NCBI GenBank assembly: GCA_035288405.1 | Contig: DATEAK010000046.1 | Location: forward strand, 1-8,557 | Direction: 5' to 3' | DNA: 8,557 nucleotides | Origin: JACPSX01 sp035288405 [NCBI: bacterium] | GTDB taxonomy: Bacteria > JACPSX01 | Part shown: positions 1-6,685 of the stretch, in pieces | Layout of the letters: every line of letters starts with the position of its first letter | Numbering within the stretch: position 1 is the first letter of the stretch | Translations under genes and position numbers: made by a program | The notes under the pieces: generated by a model | The model's input: only the letters and a program-made list of their open reading frames with translations | Databases searched by the model: none | What the model was told of the DNA's origin: nothing

Positions 1-1305
1 CTTGTCCTCCACTCTTCTCCGGAAACCCTGGTACAGGTTCGGGCAGTCTGCCAAGAGCGTCAGGGAAAATCAGACGAGCCTCTGAGTTATGTCATCAACC
101 GAGTACGGATGGAGGTGGCGGAGAGTTTGACCAACCAAGTCCAGTCCCAGGAAACCGTTGCCAGGTCAGATCTAATTGCAAAGTTCGGGCGCTGGACGAT
201 GGATCCCTATCTTGGTATCCCGTTTTTTCTGGCAATCCTCTACCTGATCTACGAGTTTGTGGGAAAATTCGGAGCAGGCACCTTGGTCAATTTTCTCGAG
301 AATACTTTTTTCGGGGGCGTTGTAAACCCGCTTGCCGTACAAGTTGTCAACAAAACGGTCCCTTTCGCTTTGCTCCGGGATCTCATTGTGGGAAATTACG
401 GTCTGATCACTGTCGGTCTCACGTATGCTCTGGCCATCGTTCTACCCATCGTGGGGACATTTTTCCTCACCTTTGGTCTCCTGGAAGACTCCGGTTACCT
501 GCCCCGCCTGGCGGTCATGAGCGACCGTGTCTTTCGCCTGATGGGGCTTAACGGCAAAGCGGTGCTCCCCATGGTCCTGGGGCTTGGCTGCGACACTATG
601 GCCACCTTGACCACGCGCATCCTCGAATCCAAAAAGGAGCGGCTCATCGCCACGATTCTCCTGGCCCTGGCCATCCCCTGTTCCGCGCAGCTCGGAGTCA
701 TTCTCGGAATGCTGGCCACTCTGTCCGCAGGCTACGTCATCATTTGGGCGTTGATCCTCGTTGTGGTCATGCTGGTCGTAGGGTACCTGGCGTCGCTGAT
801 TCTGCCGGGGAAGTCCTCCGATTTTCTCCTGGAAATCCCCCCTTTACGGGTGCCTCAACTGAGCAACATCCTCGTCAAAACCGTGGCCCGCATCGAGTGG
901 TATCTCAAAGAAGCAGTTCCTCTGTTCCTACTCGGCACGCTAATGCTTTTTGGCCTCGATCGAGCAGGTCTGTTGCAGGTTGTGGAGCGCCTGGCATCTC
1001 CGGTGATCAGCGGCATCCTTGGCCTCCCGAGTCGCGCCACCGAGGCGTTCATTATCGGATTCCTGCGCAGGGATTACGGAGCTGCAGGTCTTTTTGCTTT
1101 GTCCAAAGATGGACTTTTGGATCCGACTCAGACTCTGGTGAGTCTTGTGACGATCACCTTGTTTATCCCATGCATCGCGAACTTCTTCATCATCGTGAAG
1201 GAACGAGGGTTGAGGACGGCTCTGTGGGTGAGTGCCTTCATCTTCCCCTTTGCCGTCCTTGTGGGCGGTTCTCTCAACTGGGCTCTGAGGACTTGGGGGT
1301 TTTGA
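1..1305 (+). CDS. feoB: Ferrous iron transport protein FeoB, C-terminal part (5' end outside the window)
   Basis: This inner-membrane protein imports Fe(II). The reading frame is open from base 1, so the N-terminal GTPase domain lies upstream and 434 residues are visible. The first ~65 residues are the end of the cytosolic spacer, and a membrane domain with many hydrophobic helices follows. Family marks are the Gate-type segment GLGCDTMATLTTRILE (window residues ~194-209), a second cysteine about 30 residues later (IPCSAQL), the segment GFLRRDYGAAGLF (~353-365) and a late cysteine in FIPCIANFF. The three cysteines are spaced like those of E. coli FeoB (Gate cysteines and C-terminal cysteine). 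CDT replaces the more common CNVP after the first Gate cysteine. An ATG at 109 lies inside the protein and is not a start. The stop is one base before the next gene's ATG, so the two are probably cotranscribed and translationally coupled. Identification is sure; the specificity for Fe(II) is inferred from the family. Confidence 0.95.
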   Translation, partial: LVLHSSPETLVQVRAVCQERQGKSDEPLSYVINRVRMEVAESLTNQVQSQETVARSDLIAKFGRWTMDPYLGIPFFLAILYLIYEFVGKFGAGTLVNFLENTFFGGVVNPLAVQVVNKTVPFALLRDLIVGNYGLITVGLTYALAIVLPIVGTFFLTFGLLEDSGYLPRLAVMSDRVFRLMGLNGKAVLPMVLGLGCDTMATLTTRILESKKERLIATILLALAIPCSAQLGVILGMLATLSAGYVIIWALILVVVMLVVGYLASLILPGKSSDFLLEIPPLRVPQLSNILVKTVARIEWYLKEAVPLFLLGTLMLFGLDRAGLLQVVERLASPVISGILGLPSRATEAFIIGFLRRDYGAAGLFALSKDGLLDPTQTLVSLVTITLFIPCIANFFIIVKERGLRTALWVSAFIFPFAVLVGGSLNWALRTWGF

Positions 1306-1306
1306 G

Positions 1307-1765
1307 ATGAAAGAGAACCTTCCTTCCCTCTGCCCGTTGTGCGGAACTCCGTTCGGCAGAGTTCTGTCCGGATGCGGAGGCTGTCCGATGCACTCGGACT
1401 GCGACTTGCTCTGCTGCCCGCGCTGTGGCTATCGCACGATCTTAGAGTCGCGACTGACTCGTCTCTTGCGCAAATTTGTTGGGAAGGAGACCGCCGTGAA
1501 AGGACAGGCAAAGAGTCCTGGGGTTCGCAACGAACCGTTTCCGCTGCGGGAAATGTCCCCCGGAGAATATGGTCGGATTGTCCAAATCATCTCCGATCAG
1601 GAATCCCGCTTAGCCCGGCTCAGCTCTCTGGGTCTCATCCCCGGCTGCCGCATTCGCCTCTGTCAGCGGCATCCCGCCACGATTGTGGAAGTCGGAGAGA
1701 CGACCCTTGCCCTGGGGAATGATCTCGCCGAGAGCATATTCGTACAGCCCGACTCAGAAAACTAA
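1307..1765 (+). CDS. FeoA-domain protein with N-terminal cysteine-rich metal-binding module
   Basis: This 152-residue soluble protein has two parts. Residues 9-40 carry eight cysteines (C9, C12, C23, C26, C32, C36, C37, C40) and a histidine (H29) arranged as CPLC, CGGC, C, CCPRCGY, which suggests a zinc ribbon or Fe-S site. Residues ~79-148 form a FeoA SH3-like domain: PLREMSPGEYGRIV, then RLSSLGLIPGCRI, then an ending LGNDLAESIFV. FeoA domains bind FeoB and affect its transport activity. A plain FeoA has only ~75 residues, so this one is about double length. The start ATG follows the feoB stop by one base, and a GGGGG run 8-12 bases upstream inside feoB can act as ribosome binding site. The gene lies after feoB, whereas feoA usually precedes it; another feoA may lie upstream of the window. 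A metal- or redox-sensing role for the cysteine module is inference. Confidence 0.88.
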   Translation: MKENLPSLCPLCGTPFGRVLSGCGGCPMHSDCDLLCCPRCGYRTILESRLTRLLRKFVGKETAVKGQAKSPGVRNEPFPLREMSPGEYGRIVQIISDQESRLARLSSLGLIPGCRIRLCQRHPATIVEVGETTLALGNDLAESIFVQPDSEN

Positions 1766-1789
1766 ACCGCACGCTACGCTGCGCGGTTT
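1764..1789 (+). terminator. Probable transcription terminator of the feo operon
   Basis: AAACCGC (1764-1770) and GCGGTTT (1783-1789) are perfect inverted repeats with a 12-base GC-rich loop that may pair further. The stem starts within the TAA stop of the FeoA-type gene. The following T run is short (TTTCCC), so termination may be inefficient or aided by Rho. Confidence 0.5.
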
Positions 1790-1814
1790 CCCTTGCCTGG
1801 CCGCTTCCGATGAG

Positions 1815-2007
1815 GGGTACCCGTCTTGGGTGCTCGCTGCTCCCGGTACTTCCGCCAGGGCACGCAGGGCAGCTTCCTCAGTTGCCTTAGCCCGAGGGAG
1901 TTGCCCCCGCAGGCGACCTTAAGAGGTTTCGGGGCGTAAGGTACTCGATCCGGCCCGACAAATCTACCGCCGAAAGCTCTTCGGGAGCCGGGTACCCATC
2001 CTGGGTG
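1815..2007. repeat. Pair of near-identical 18-bp repeats (1815-1832 and 1990-2007) in the feo-anmK intergenic region
   Basis: The copies match the pattern GGGTACCCRTCYTGGGTG, with 16 of 18 positions identical and the same orientation, 175 bp apart. Each contains the 8-bp palindrome GGGTACCC and an overlapping small hairpin; in the second copy ACCCA-TCC-TGGGT is a perfect 5-bp stem. Between and around them lie further short stems: 1873-1879 with 1894-1900, 1900-1905 with 1912-1917, 1929-1933 with 1954-1958, and 1970-1974 with 1980-1984. No convincing gene is present from 1766 to 2063. I do not recognise this as a known RNA family; it may be a genome-wide intergenic repeat or a structured RNA. 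Confidence 0.5.
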
Positions 2008-2063
2008 TGGGCACTCACGAGGACCCCATTGAAAAACAGGGAGTGGGAAGGTTCCTCAACTCC

Positions 2064-2092
2064 TTGACGTCCGCGATCCCGCTTGACATAAT
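2064..2092 (+). promoter_or_regulatory. Sigma70-type promoter of anmK
   Basis: TTGACG (2064-2069) and CATAAT (2087-2092) are separated by 17 bp, each one mismatch from consensus. Transcription would start near 2099 and give a leader of about 25 bases before the anmK ATG. Confidence 0.65.
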
Positions 2093-2123
2093 GGGGTGGC
2101 CCGTTTCTCGGAACAGGGGGGCT

Positions 2124-3317
2124 ATGAAAACTCACAAGGTCATCGGGCTCATGTCCGGTACTTCCGCCGACGGCGTGGACGCCGCCTTAGTCGACATTGG
2201 TGGACAGGGCGCTAAAACGCGGGTGGATCTCCTGGCCCATACCACTTATCCTCTCGACGCCAGCCTCCGCCGGGACATTATCCAGTCCTGTCAACCTCAC
2301 TCGGGTACCGTCGACCGAATCTGCCAGCTTAATTTCCGCCTGGGGGAAGCTTTTGCGGAGGCGGCCATTCAGGTGACACAGCAGGCCGGACTCGACATGG
2401 CAGAGATCGATCTCATCGGCAGCCACGGGCAAACGCTCTTCCATGTTCCCATGAAAGATTCTGCTCGCGGTTTCAGCACGGCTTCCACTCTTCAAGTCGG
2501 AGAGCCCGCAGTCATTGCGGAACGCACCGGGAGAACCGTCGTCGCTGACTTCCGCTGCCGGGACATGGCTGCCGGCGGAATCGGGGCACCCCTGGCCCCC
2601 TATGTTCATTACCTCCTCTTTCGCGACAAAGGGCGTTCTGTCGCGGTGCATAACCTAGGGGGCATCAGCAATCTTACCCTGCTTCCCAAAGGCGGTGACC
2701 TATCCAAGGTCATCGGCTTCGATACAGGTCCGGCGAATCTCCTGATCGATCGGATTGTCGAGGAAGTCTCCGCAGGCAAGGAGCACTTTGACCTGGACGG
2801 CCTGCGGGCCGCCCGAGGAAAGATCCAGGAAGAGATGCTGGAGGGGCTCCTGTCTCACCCCTTTATCACCACACCTCCTCCCAAGGCTACGGGCCGGGAG
2901 GACTTTGGTCCCGGCTTTGCGGAGAAAATCTTGATATCGGCTCGGGGACAGGGAATGGAAGGCGATGACTTGGTGGCTACGGTGACAGCATTTACCGCCG
3001 AATCGATTTTGCGTAACTACCGGCTCTTCGTCCTCCCCCACTACGACTTGGATCAGATCATCTTGGCGGGCGGAGGTGCCTATAACCGGACACTGGTCTC
3101 GATGTTGTCCCGGGGTTTTGATCCGATTCCGGTAATCCTCAGTGATGCCCTTGAGTTCCCCGCGAAAGCCCTGGAAGCAGTCATCTTTGCTGTCCTGGCT
3201 CACGAGACCCTGGCTGGGTTTGCGGCGAATCTCCCGGGGGTCACCGGCGCCTCACGTCCAGTCAGGCTAGGAGCTATTATCCCGGGAGAAAACTTCCGAG
3301 GCCTCCTGTCCCGATAG
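2124..3317 (+). CDS. anmK: Anhydro-N-acetylmuramic acid kinase
   Basis: The enzyme opens the 1,6-anhydro ring of anhydro-N-acetylmuramic acid and phosphorylates it with ATP to MurNAc-6-phosphate, a cytosolic step of peptidoglycan recycling. It has 397 residues, close to the usual ~370-390. Motifs in order are GLMSGTSADGVD (8-19), GSHGQTLFH, LQVGEPAVIAERTGR followed by ADFRCRDMAAGGIGAPLAP, NLGGISNLT, FDTGPANLLID (catalytic-aspartate region), a PPKATGREDFG segment, AGGGAYNRTL and ALEAVIFAVLAHE. The frame is open further upstream, but the start is set at 2124: the protein then begins MKTHKVIGLMSGTS as in the family, a G-rich ribosome binding site (2115-2121) lies just before it, and the predicted promoter sits inside the longer frame. 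The gene appears to be a single transcription unit, facing dnaJ head-on across a 100-bp gap. Confidence 0.95.
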   Translation: MKTHKVIGLMSGTSADGVDAALVDIGGQGAKTRVDLLAHTTYPLDASLRRDIIQSCQPHSGTVDRICQLNFRLGEAFAEAAIQVTQQAGLDMAEIDLIGSHGQTLFHVPMKDSARGFSTASTLQVGEPAVIAERTGRTVVADFRCRDMAAGGIGAPLAPYVHYLLFRDKGRSVAVHNLGGISNLTLLPKGGDLSKVIGFDTGPANLLIDRIVEEVSAGKEHFDLDGLRAARGKIQEEMLEGLLSHPFITTPPPKATGREDFGPGFAEKILISARGQGMEGDDLVATVTAFTAESILRNYRLFVLPHYDLDQIILAGGGAYNRTLVSMLSRGFDPIPVILSDALEFPAKALEAVIFAVLAHETLAGFAANLPGVTGASRPVRLGAIIPGENFRGLLSR

Positions 3318-3417
3318 CAATCAAGGAGTGCATGCCGAAAGGTGCGAGGGGTTCATCAGCAGCCGACCAGCTTATCAACCAACGAGCGAACGGGAAGGAA
3401 AAGTTTGGAAAGAATCT

Positions 3418-4530
3418 TCAACCGAAAATTTTCTTGACTCGTCCAAGAAATCCCGCGCGCAGGGGATGGTGGTTCTCACCACTCAATCGAGCGAACTCCT
3501 GGAGAAGTTCCTTCTGGCGGGAAGTCAGGTTCGTAGGTGTCTCCACCAGAATACGCACGACTTGGTTCCCGATCCCGCGACCTCTTAGATCCGGAAATCC
3601 AGCTCCTTCAATCTTGTAGAGGTCTCCACTCTGAGTTCCAGAGCGGATTTTAATGACCTGTTTCCCCTTCAGAGTGGGAACTTCCAAATCTGTGCCCAGT
3701 GCGGCTTGCGAGAAACTGACAGGAATTTCAAAAAAGACATCGTTGCCTTGCCTGGAAAAGATCGGATGGTCGGCAACCGTTATGTCCACATAAAGATCGC
3801 CTGGAGGGCCACCTAGGCTACCCGCTTCTCCTTCACCAGACAGCCTGAGCCGGGTTCCAGTTTCAACTCCCGGAGGAATCCGGACGGAAAGTTCGCGTTC
3901 CCGCTTAACCTTTCCCTCTCCCCGGCACTCGGGACAGGGATCTTTGACGATATGCCCCTCCCCATGGCAATGGGGGCATGTTCGTGAGATCGTGAAGAAT
4001 CCCTGTTGATAGCCCACCTGGCCCCGTCCCTGGCATGTGGAACATTTCTCGACTCCGCTCCCGCCCTTGCCCCTTCTTCCCTTGCAGGCAGGACAGGTCT
4101 CATGGCGCGGAACCCGGATGGCTCTCTCCACTCCCGTAGCCGCTTCGACAAAAGAAATCTCCAGGTTGTAGCGCAGGTCAAAGCCTCGCTGAGCTTTGCT
4201 CTGGCTTCTTCGGCTACCCGTGCCGAAAAAGTCTCCAAAGAAATCTTCGAAGATATCCCCAAAGTTCGTCCCAAATCCAAAACCTGCCTCGCCAAAACCG
4301 CCGGCACCCGGGACGGAATGCCCGAACCGATCGTAGCGGGCCCGCTTTTCGGGATCTCGAAGAACCTCGTAAGCCTCGTTGATCTCCTTGAATTTCTCTT
4401 CGGATTCTTTATCGCCGGGATTCTTATCGGGGTGATGCCTCATGGCAAGCTTGCGAAAGGCCTTTTTTATCTCCTCCTCGCTCGCCTCGCGATCAACTCC
4501 AAGAACGTCGTAATAATCCCGCTTGTTCAA
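3418..4530 (-). CDS. dnaJ: Chaperone protein DnaJ (Hsp40)
   Basis: This is the co-chaperone that delivers substrates to DnaK and stimulates its ATPase. The product has 370 residues with a complete type I layout. It has a J domain (1-70) with HPD at 33-35, a Gly/Phe-rich linker (~74-106), a zinc domain with four CxxC repeats (C146/C149, C163/C166, C185/C188, C199/C202), and a C-terminal substrate-binding region ending VKKIFG. The first repeat reads CPACKGRR rather than CxxCxGxG, a mild deviation. The start is uncertain. A TTG at 4530 gives the family-typical [12 protein letters not shown] and has GGTGG seven bases upstream; in-frame GTG codons at 4554 (preceded by AAGGA) and 4545 would add 8 or 5 residues. 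The gene lies 130 bp after grpE, exactly where dnaK would be expected to intervene, but dnaK is absent. It is probably in the CIRCE-controlled hrcA transcript. Confidence 0.96.
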   Translation of the reverse strand: MNKRDYYDVLGVDREASEEEIKKAFRKLAMRHHPDKNPGDKESEEKFKEINEAYEVLRDPEKRARYDRFGHSVPGAGGFGEAGFGFGTNFGDIFEDFFGDFFGTGSRRSQSKAQRGFDLRYNLEISFVEAATGVERAIRVPRHETCPACKGRRGKGGSGVEKCSTCQGRGQVGYQQGFFTISRTCPHCHGEGHIVKDPCPECRGEGKVKRERELSVRIPPGVETGTRLRLSGEGEAGSLGGPPGDLYVDITVADHPIFSRQGNDVFFEIPVSFSQAALGTDLEVPTLKGKQVIKIRSGTQSGDLYKIEGAGFPDLRGRGIGNQVVRILVETPTNLTSRQKELLQEFARLSGENHHPLRAGFLGRVKKIFG

Positions 4531-4660
4531 AGTGCTTCCACCCACGCCCTGCACCTTATTCCTTTCCTTGCCTTGCTATGACAACGCCACGAGGGGATAT
4601 AGGCTGGCGCAATCTTCCCAACCATAGTCTCTCGCGGCACATGAAATATTGTTGTATTGC

Positions 4661-5305
4661 TCACGACTCTACCGGTTTCTTGGACACGCTCACTTTGGCC
4701 GGACGCAAAACCCGGTCGTAAAGGAGATACCCCTTTTCCAGCTCATCCACAACCGTGTTGTCTTCTTGCCCTTCTGAATCAACCCGCATTACGGCTTCGT
4801 GCACCGTAGGGTCGAAAGGCTCGCCCAGACTTTTGATCTCGGTAACTCCCAGCTTTTGAAACGCCTCCTTGATCTGTTGTAAGATCAGATCGAGTCCTGT
4901 CTTCAAGCTGTGCAGTTCTCCTCCCATCTTCACGGCTTCCAGGGCCCGGTAGAGATTATCGACAATGGGCAAAAATTCTCTTAAAGTCTTCTCATGGGCA
5001 TAGCGGGAAAATTCCTCTTTTTCCCGGGACACGCGCTTTTTGTAATTTTCAAATTCCGCCTGCAGCCTGAGGAGACGATCGAAATTTTGCTTTCCCTCTT
5101 CGGATTTCCGGGTGACTTCCATTTCCAGCTGGCTGATTTTAGACTCCAGGTCCTTGGAAGATGTCGTCTGCGAATCCTGACCCGAAGCCCCTCGGAAGAC
5201 TCGCTCCGGGTCTGTTTCCTGCTGACTTTCTTCCCTCTCTGGTAGGTCCCGATGTACCACATCTTCTTCGGGAAAACCTCCGGCTTCAATCGGTATGCGC
5301 GTCAT
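4661..5305 (-). CDS. grpE: Nucleotide exchange factor GrpE
   Basis: GrpE is the dimeric exchange factor that releases ADP from DnaK. The 214-residue product has an acidic, probably disordered N-terminus (1-50) and a long charged helix predicted as coiled coil (~50-110, including LQAEFENYKKRVSREKEEF). A helical bundle region (FLPIVDNLYRALEAVK, 111-126) follows, then the beta-wing with FDPTVHEAVMRV (164-175) and KGYLLYDRVLRPAKVSVSK (191-209). The last is the most conserved GrpE signature. The ATG at 5305 is the only sensible start. An AAGGAG sits 12 bases upstream, somewhat far, and directly follows a strong hairpin. The gene follows hrcA by 130 bp and precedes dnaJ by 130 bp. Confidence 0.96.
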   Translation of the reverse strand: MTRIPIEAGGFPEEDVVHRDLPEREESQQETDPERVFRGASGQDSQTTSSKDLESKISQLEMEVTRKSEEGKQNFDRLLRLQAEFENYKKRVSREKEEFSRYAHEKTLREFLPIVDNLYRALEAVKMGGELHSLKTGLDLILQQIKEAFQKLGVTEIKSLGEPFDPTVHEAVMRVDSEGQEDNTVVDELEKGYLLYDRVLRPAKVSVSKKPVES

Positions 5306-5325
5306 TGCTAGGCCAAACTCCTTCC

Positions 5326-5340
5326 GGGGCCACAGGCCCC
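5326..5340 (-). other. Strong hairpin in the grpE leader, next to the ribosome binding site
   Basis: On the transcribed (minus) strand GGGGCC-TGT-GGCCCC forms a perfect 6-bp all-GC stem with a 3-base loop. GGAAGGAG follows at once as the likely grpE ribosome binding site. There is no T run, so a terminator is unlikely. It could affect translation, act as an mRNA processing or stability element, or be incidental. Confidence 0.4.
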
Positions 5341-5435
5341 TCTATATGAGGAGACGCGCCCGACCCTTTTCCGTTCACCCAGGGCCGCGGCGCGCGCCAA
5401 CGAATCATAACAAATGGTTGCCTTGCCGGGATACG

Positions 5436-6485
5436 CTAACGCTCCGTCAAAAGCCGCGAGAGGGTTTGGGCGGTCGCCGCCACGAGGGCCATCATTCGCG
5501 GATACTCCATCCGAGTAGGCCCGATGACCCCCAGCACACCGAGGGCGCGGTCCCCGCAGGTGTAAGGGTGCATCACGAGACTGCAATTCTTCATCTCCTG
5601 AATCTCATTTTCAGACCCGATGAGAATACTGACACCCTGCCCGTGGAGAACCCGGTCTATGATCTTCAACAACCTGCTCTTATCCTCGAACGCAGAAAAA
5701 ATACTCCGCATTTTGTCCACATCCGCGGTGAATTCCGGCTGTTTCAGAATGTTTGTCGTCCCTCCGAGAATCACCTGCCCACTTTCAACGTTCTCCTCCT
5801 GGACCAGCGCCTTCTGGCTAAGCCGCATGGCATTCATCAAAAGCTGGTCATACTGCTCTTTTTCACGGGCCATGTGTTTGACAATTTCACTGCGGATCCG
5901 CGGGAGAGGCATCCCTCCAAATTCGGCATTTAGGTAGCCCGTCATTTGATCGAGCTTTTCCTGGGTGAAATCCTCGTCGAGCTCGATAATCCGGTTATGC
6001 AGGATACCCGACTCGGACACAAAAACAGCCATGGCCTGATACGGCCGAAGCCGGATGAATTCCAGATGCTTAAGAACCACCGAGCGGACATCAGGTAAGG
6101 ATACCAACCCGGCTTGCTGGCTGAGGAATGAAAGCAGACGGGAAGTCACTTCCATGAGATCATCAATTTCACGAACCCCGCTGGGAAAGCTCTGCTCGAT
6201 TTTTTCCAATTCCTCCCGGGCCAGGGGCGGGATTTCCCCCAAACTGTTTACGTAAAAACGGTAGGCCAGGTCCGTCGGCATCCGCCCCGCGGAAGTGTGG
6301 GGATGGGAGAGGTATCCCGTGTCCTCCAAGTCGGACATCACATTGCGGATCGTCGCGGGACTCAAACCCAAATGGGTCATTTTGGCGATGGTCCGCGAAC
6401 CGACTGGTTCAGCGGTGCCAATATAGTTTTGGACAACCGTACGCAGGATAATCTCGGCTCTTTCGCTAAGTTTGGCTTCGACCAT
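5436..6485 (-). CDS. hrcA: Heat-inducible transcription repressor HrcA
   Basis: HrcA binds CIRCE operators and represses class I heat-shock genes; its activity depends on GroE. The protein has 349 residues from the chosen start. It has an N-terminal winged helix (LSERAEIILRTVVQNYI, EPVGSRTI, then LSPATIRNVMSDLEDTGYL at 41-59 and HPHTSAGRMPTD at 61-72), a GAF-like middle, and the C-terminal LGVLGVIGPTRMEYPRMM with LSRLLTER at the end. The start is set at the ATG at 6485 because it matches the usual HrcA N-terminus and length and has AGGCGG nine bases upstream. In-frame ATGs at 6524 and 6542 would add 13 or 19 residues, but the latter lies inside the CIRCE operator. It is first gene of hrcA-grpE-dnaJ and is expected to be autorepressed. 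Confidence 0.95.
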   Translation of the reverse strand: MVEAKLSERAEIILRTVVQNYIGTAEPVGSRTIAKMTHLGLSPATIRNVMSDLEDTGYLSHPHTSAGRMPTDLAYRFYVNSLGEIPPLAREELEKIEQSFPSGVREIDDLMEVTSRLLSFLSQQAGLVSLPDVRSVVLKHLEFIRLRPYQAMAVFVSESGILHNRIIELDEDFTQEKLDQMTGYLNAEFGGMPLPRIRSEIVKHMAREKEQYDQLLMNAMRLSQKALVQEENVESGQVILGGTTNILKQPEFTADVDKMRSIFSAFEDKSRLLKIIDRVLHGQGVSILIGSENEIQEMKNCSLVMHPYTCGDRALGVLGVIGPTRMEYPRMMALVAATAQTLSRLLTER

Positions 6486-6531
6486 GTATGGCAGCCGCCT
6501 TTCTGAACTCGTCTTCCTTGGCATAGCCCGT

Positions 6532-6558
6532 TTAGCACTCATCCCTACAGAGTGCCAG
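6532..6558 (-). promoter_or_regulatory. CIRCE operator (HrcA-binding inverted repeat)
   Basis: On the minus strand the site reads CTGGCACTC-N9-GAGTGCTAA, against the consensus TTAGCACTC-N9-GAGTGCTAA. The right arm is perfect, the left arm has 7 of 9 matches, and the 9-base spacer is exact. It begins about four bases after the predicted transcription start of hrcA, the typical place for HrcA repression. Confidence 0.9.
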
Positions 6559-6568
6559 GACTACTGGG

Positions 6569-6597
6569 AAATTAGGCAGACTTTCCCTCCATGTCAA
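6569..6597 (-). promoter_or_regulatory. Sigma70-type promoter of hrcA-grpE-dnaJ
   Basis: On the minus strand TTGACA (6597-6592) and TAATTT (6574-6569) are separated by 17 bp. The -35 is perfect and the -10 has four matches. Initiation near 6562 would put the CIRCE operator immediately downstream, so heat-shock control here needs no alternative sigma factor. Confidence 0.75.
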
Positions 6598-6620
6598 GGA
6601 GAAAAATACGCTTTCACACC

Positions 6621-6649
6621 TTGCCTTTTCAGAAACTCCCGGCTAGAGT
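6621..6649 (+). promoter_or_regulatory. Weak candidate promoter for the Mut7-C gene
   Basis: TTGCCT (6621-6626) and TAGAGT (6644-6649) are 17 bp apart, each with four of six consensus matches. It lies 36 bp upstream of the gene start, within the intergenic region shared with the divergent hrcA promoter. Nothing better was seen there on the + strand. Confidence 0.25.
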
Positions 6650-6685
6650 TTGAATTGGAATTCGTTATCTGGGGGGCATCAAAGA

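Noticed and set aside
1887-2135. An 82-codon minus-strand frame across the feo-anmK gap
   Set aside because: It spans the anmK promoter and both the start and ribosome binding site of anmK, lacks a ribosome binding site of its own that I can see, and has no family resemblance.
1843-2168. The 14-bp string CCGGTACTTCCGCC occurs both in the feo-anmK gap (1843-1856) and in anmK (2155-2168)
   Set aside because: The match does not extend on either side, and one such match is not surprising in 8.5 kb of GC-rich sequence; no sign of a duplicated anmK fragment.
3332-3619. A + strand frame starting with ATG just after AAGGAG, running antisense into the end of dnaJ
   Set aside because: About 200 bp overlap the conserved C-terminus of dnaJ on the other strand, the ribosome binding site is too close to the ATG, and the product resembles nothing known.
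4006-4581. Long + strand frame opposite dnaJ, and similar long frames opposite grpE, hrcA, anmK and feoB
   Set aside because: All mirror the codon pattern of clearly conserved genes on the other strand and give low-complexity or unrecognisable products.
4531-4660. Possible dnaK remnant or separate promoter between grpE and dnaJ
   Set aside because: No DnaK-like peptide in any frame, and TATATC on the minus strand has no -35 partner at a suitable distance.
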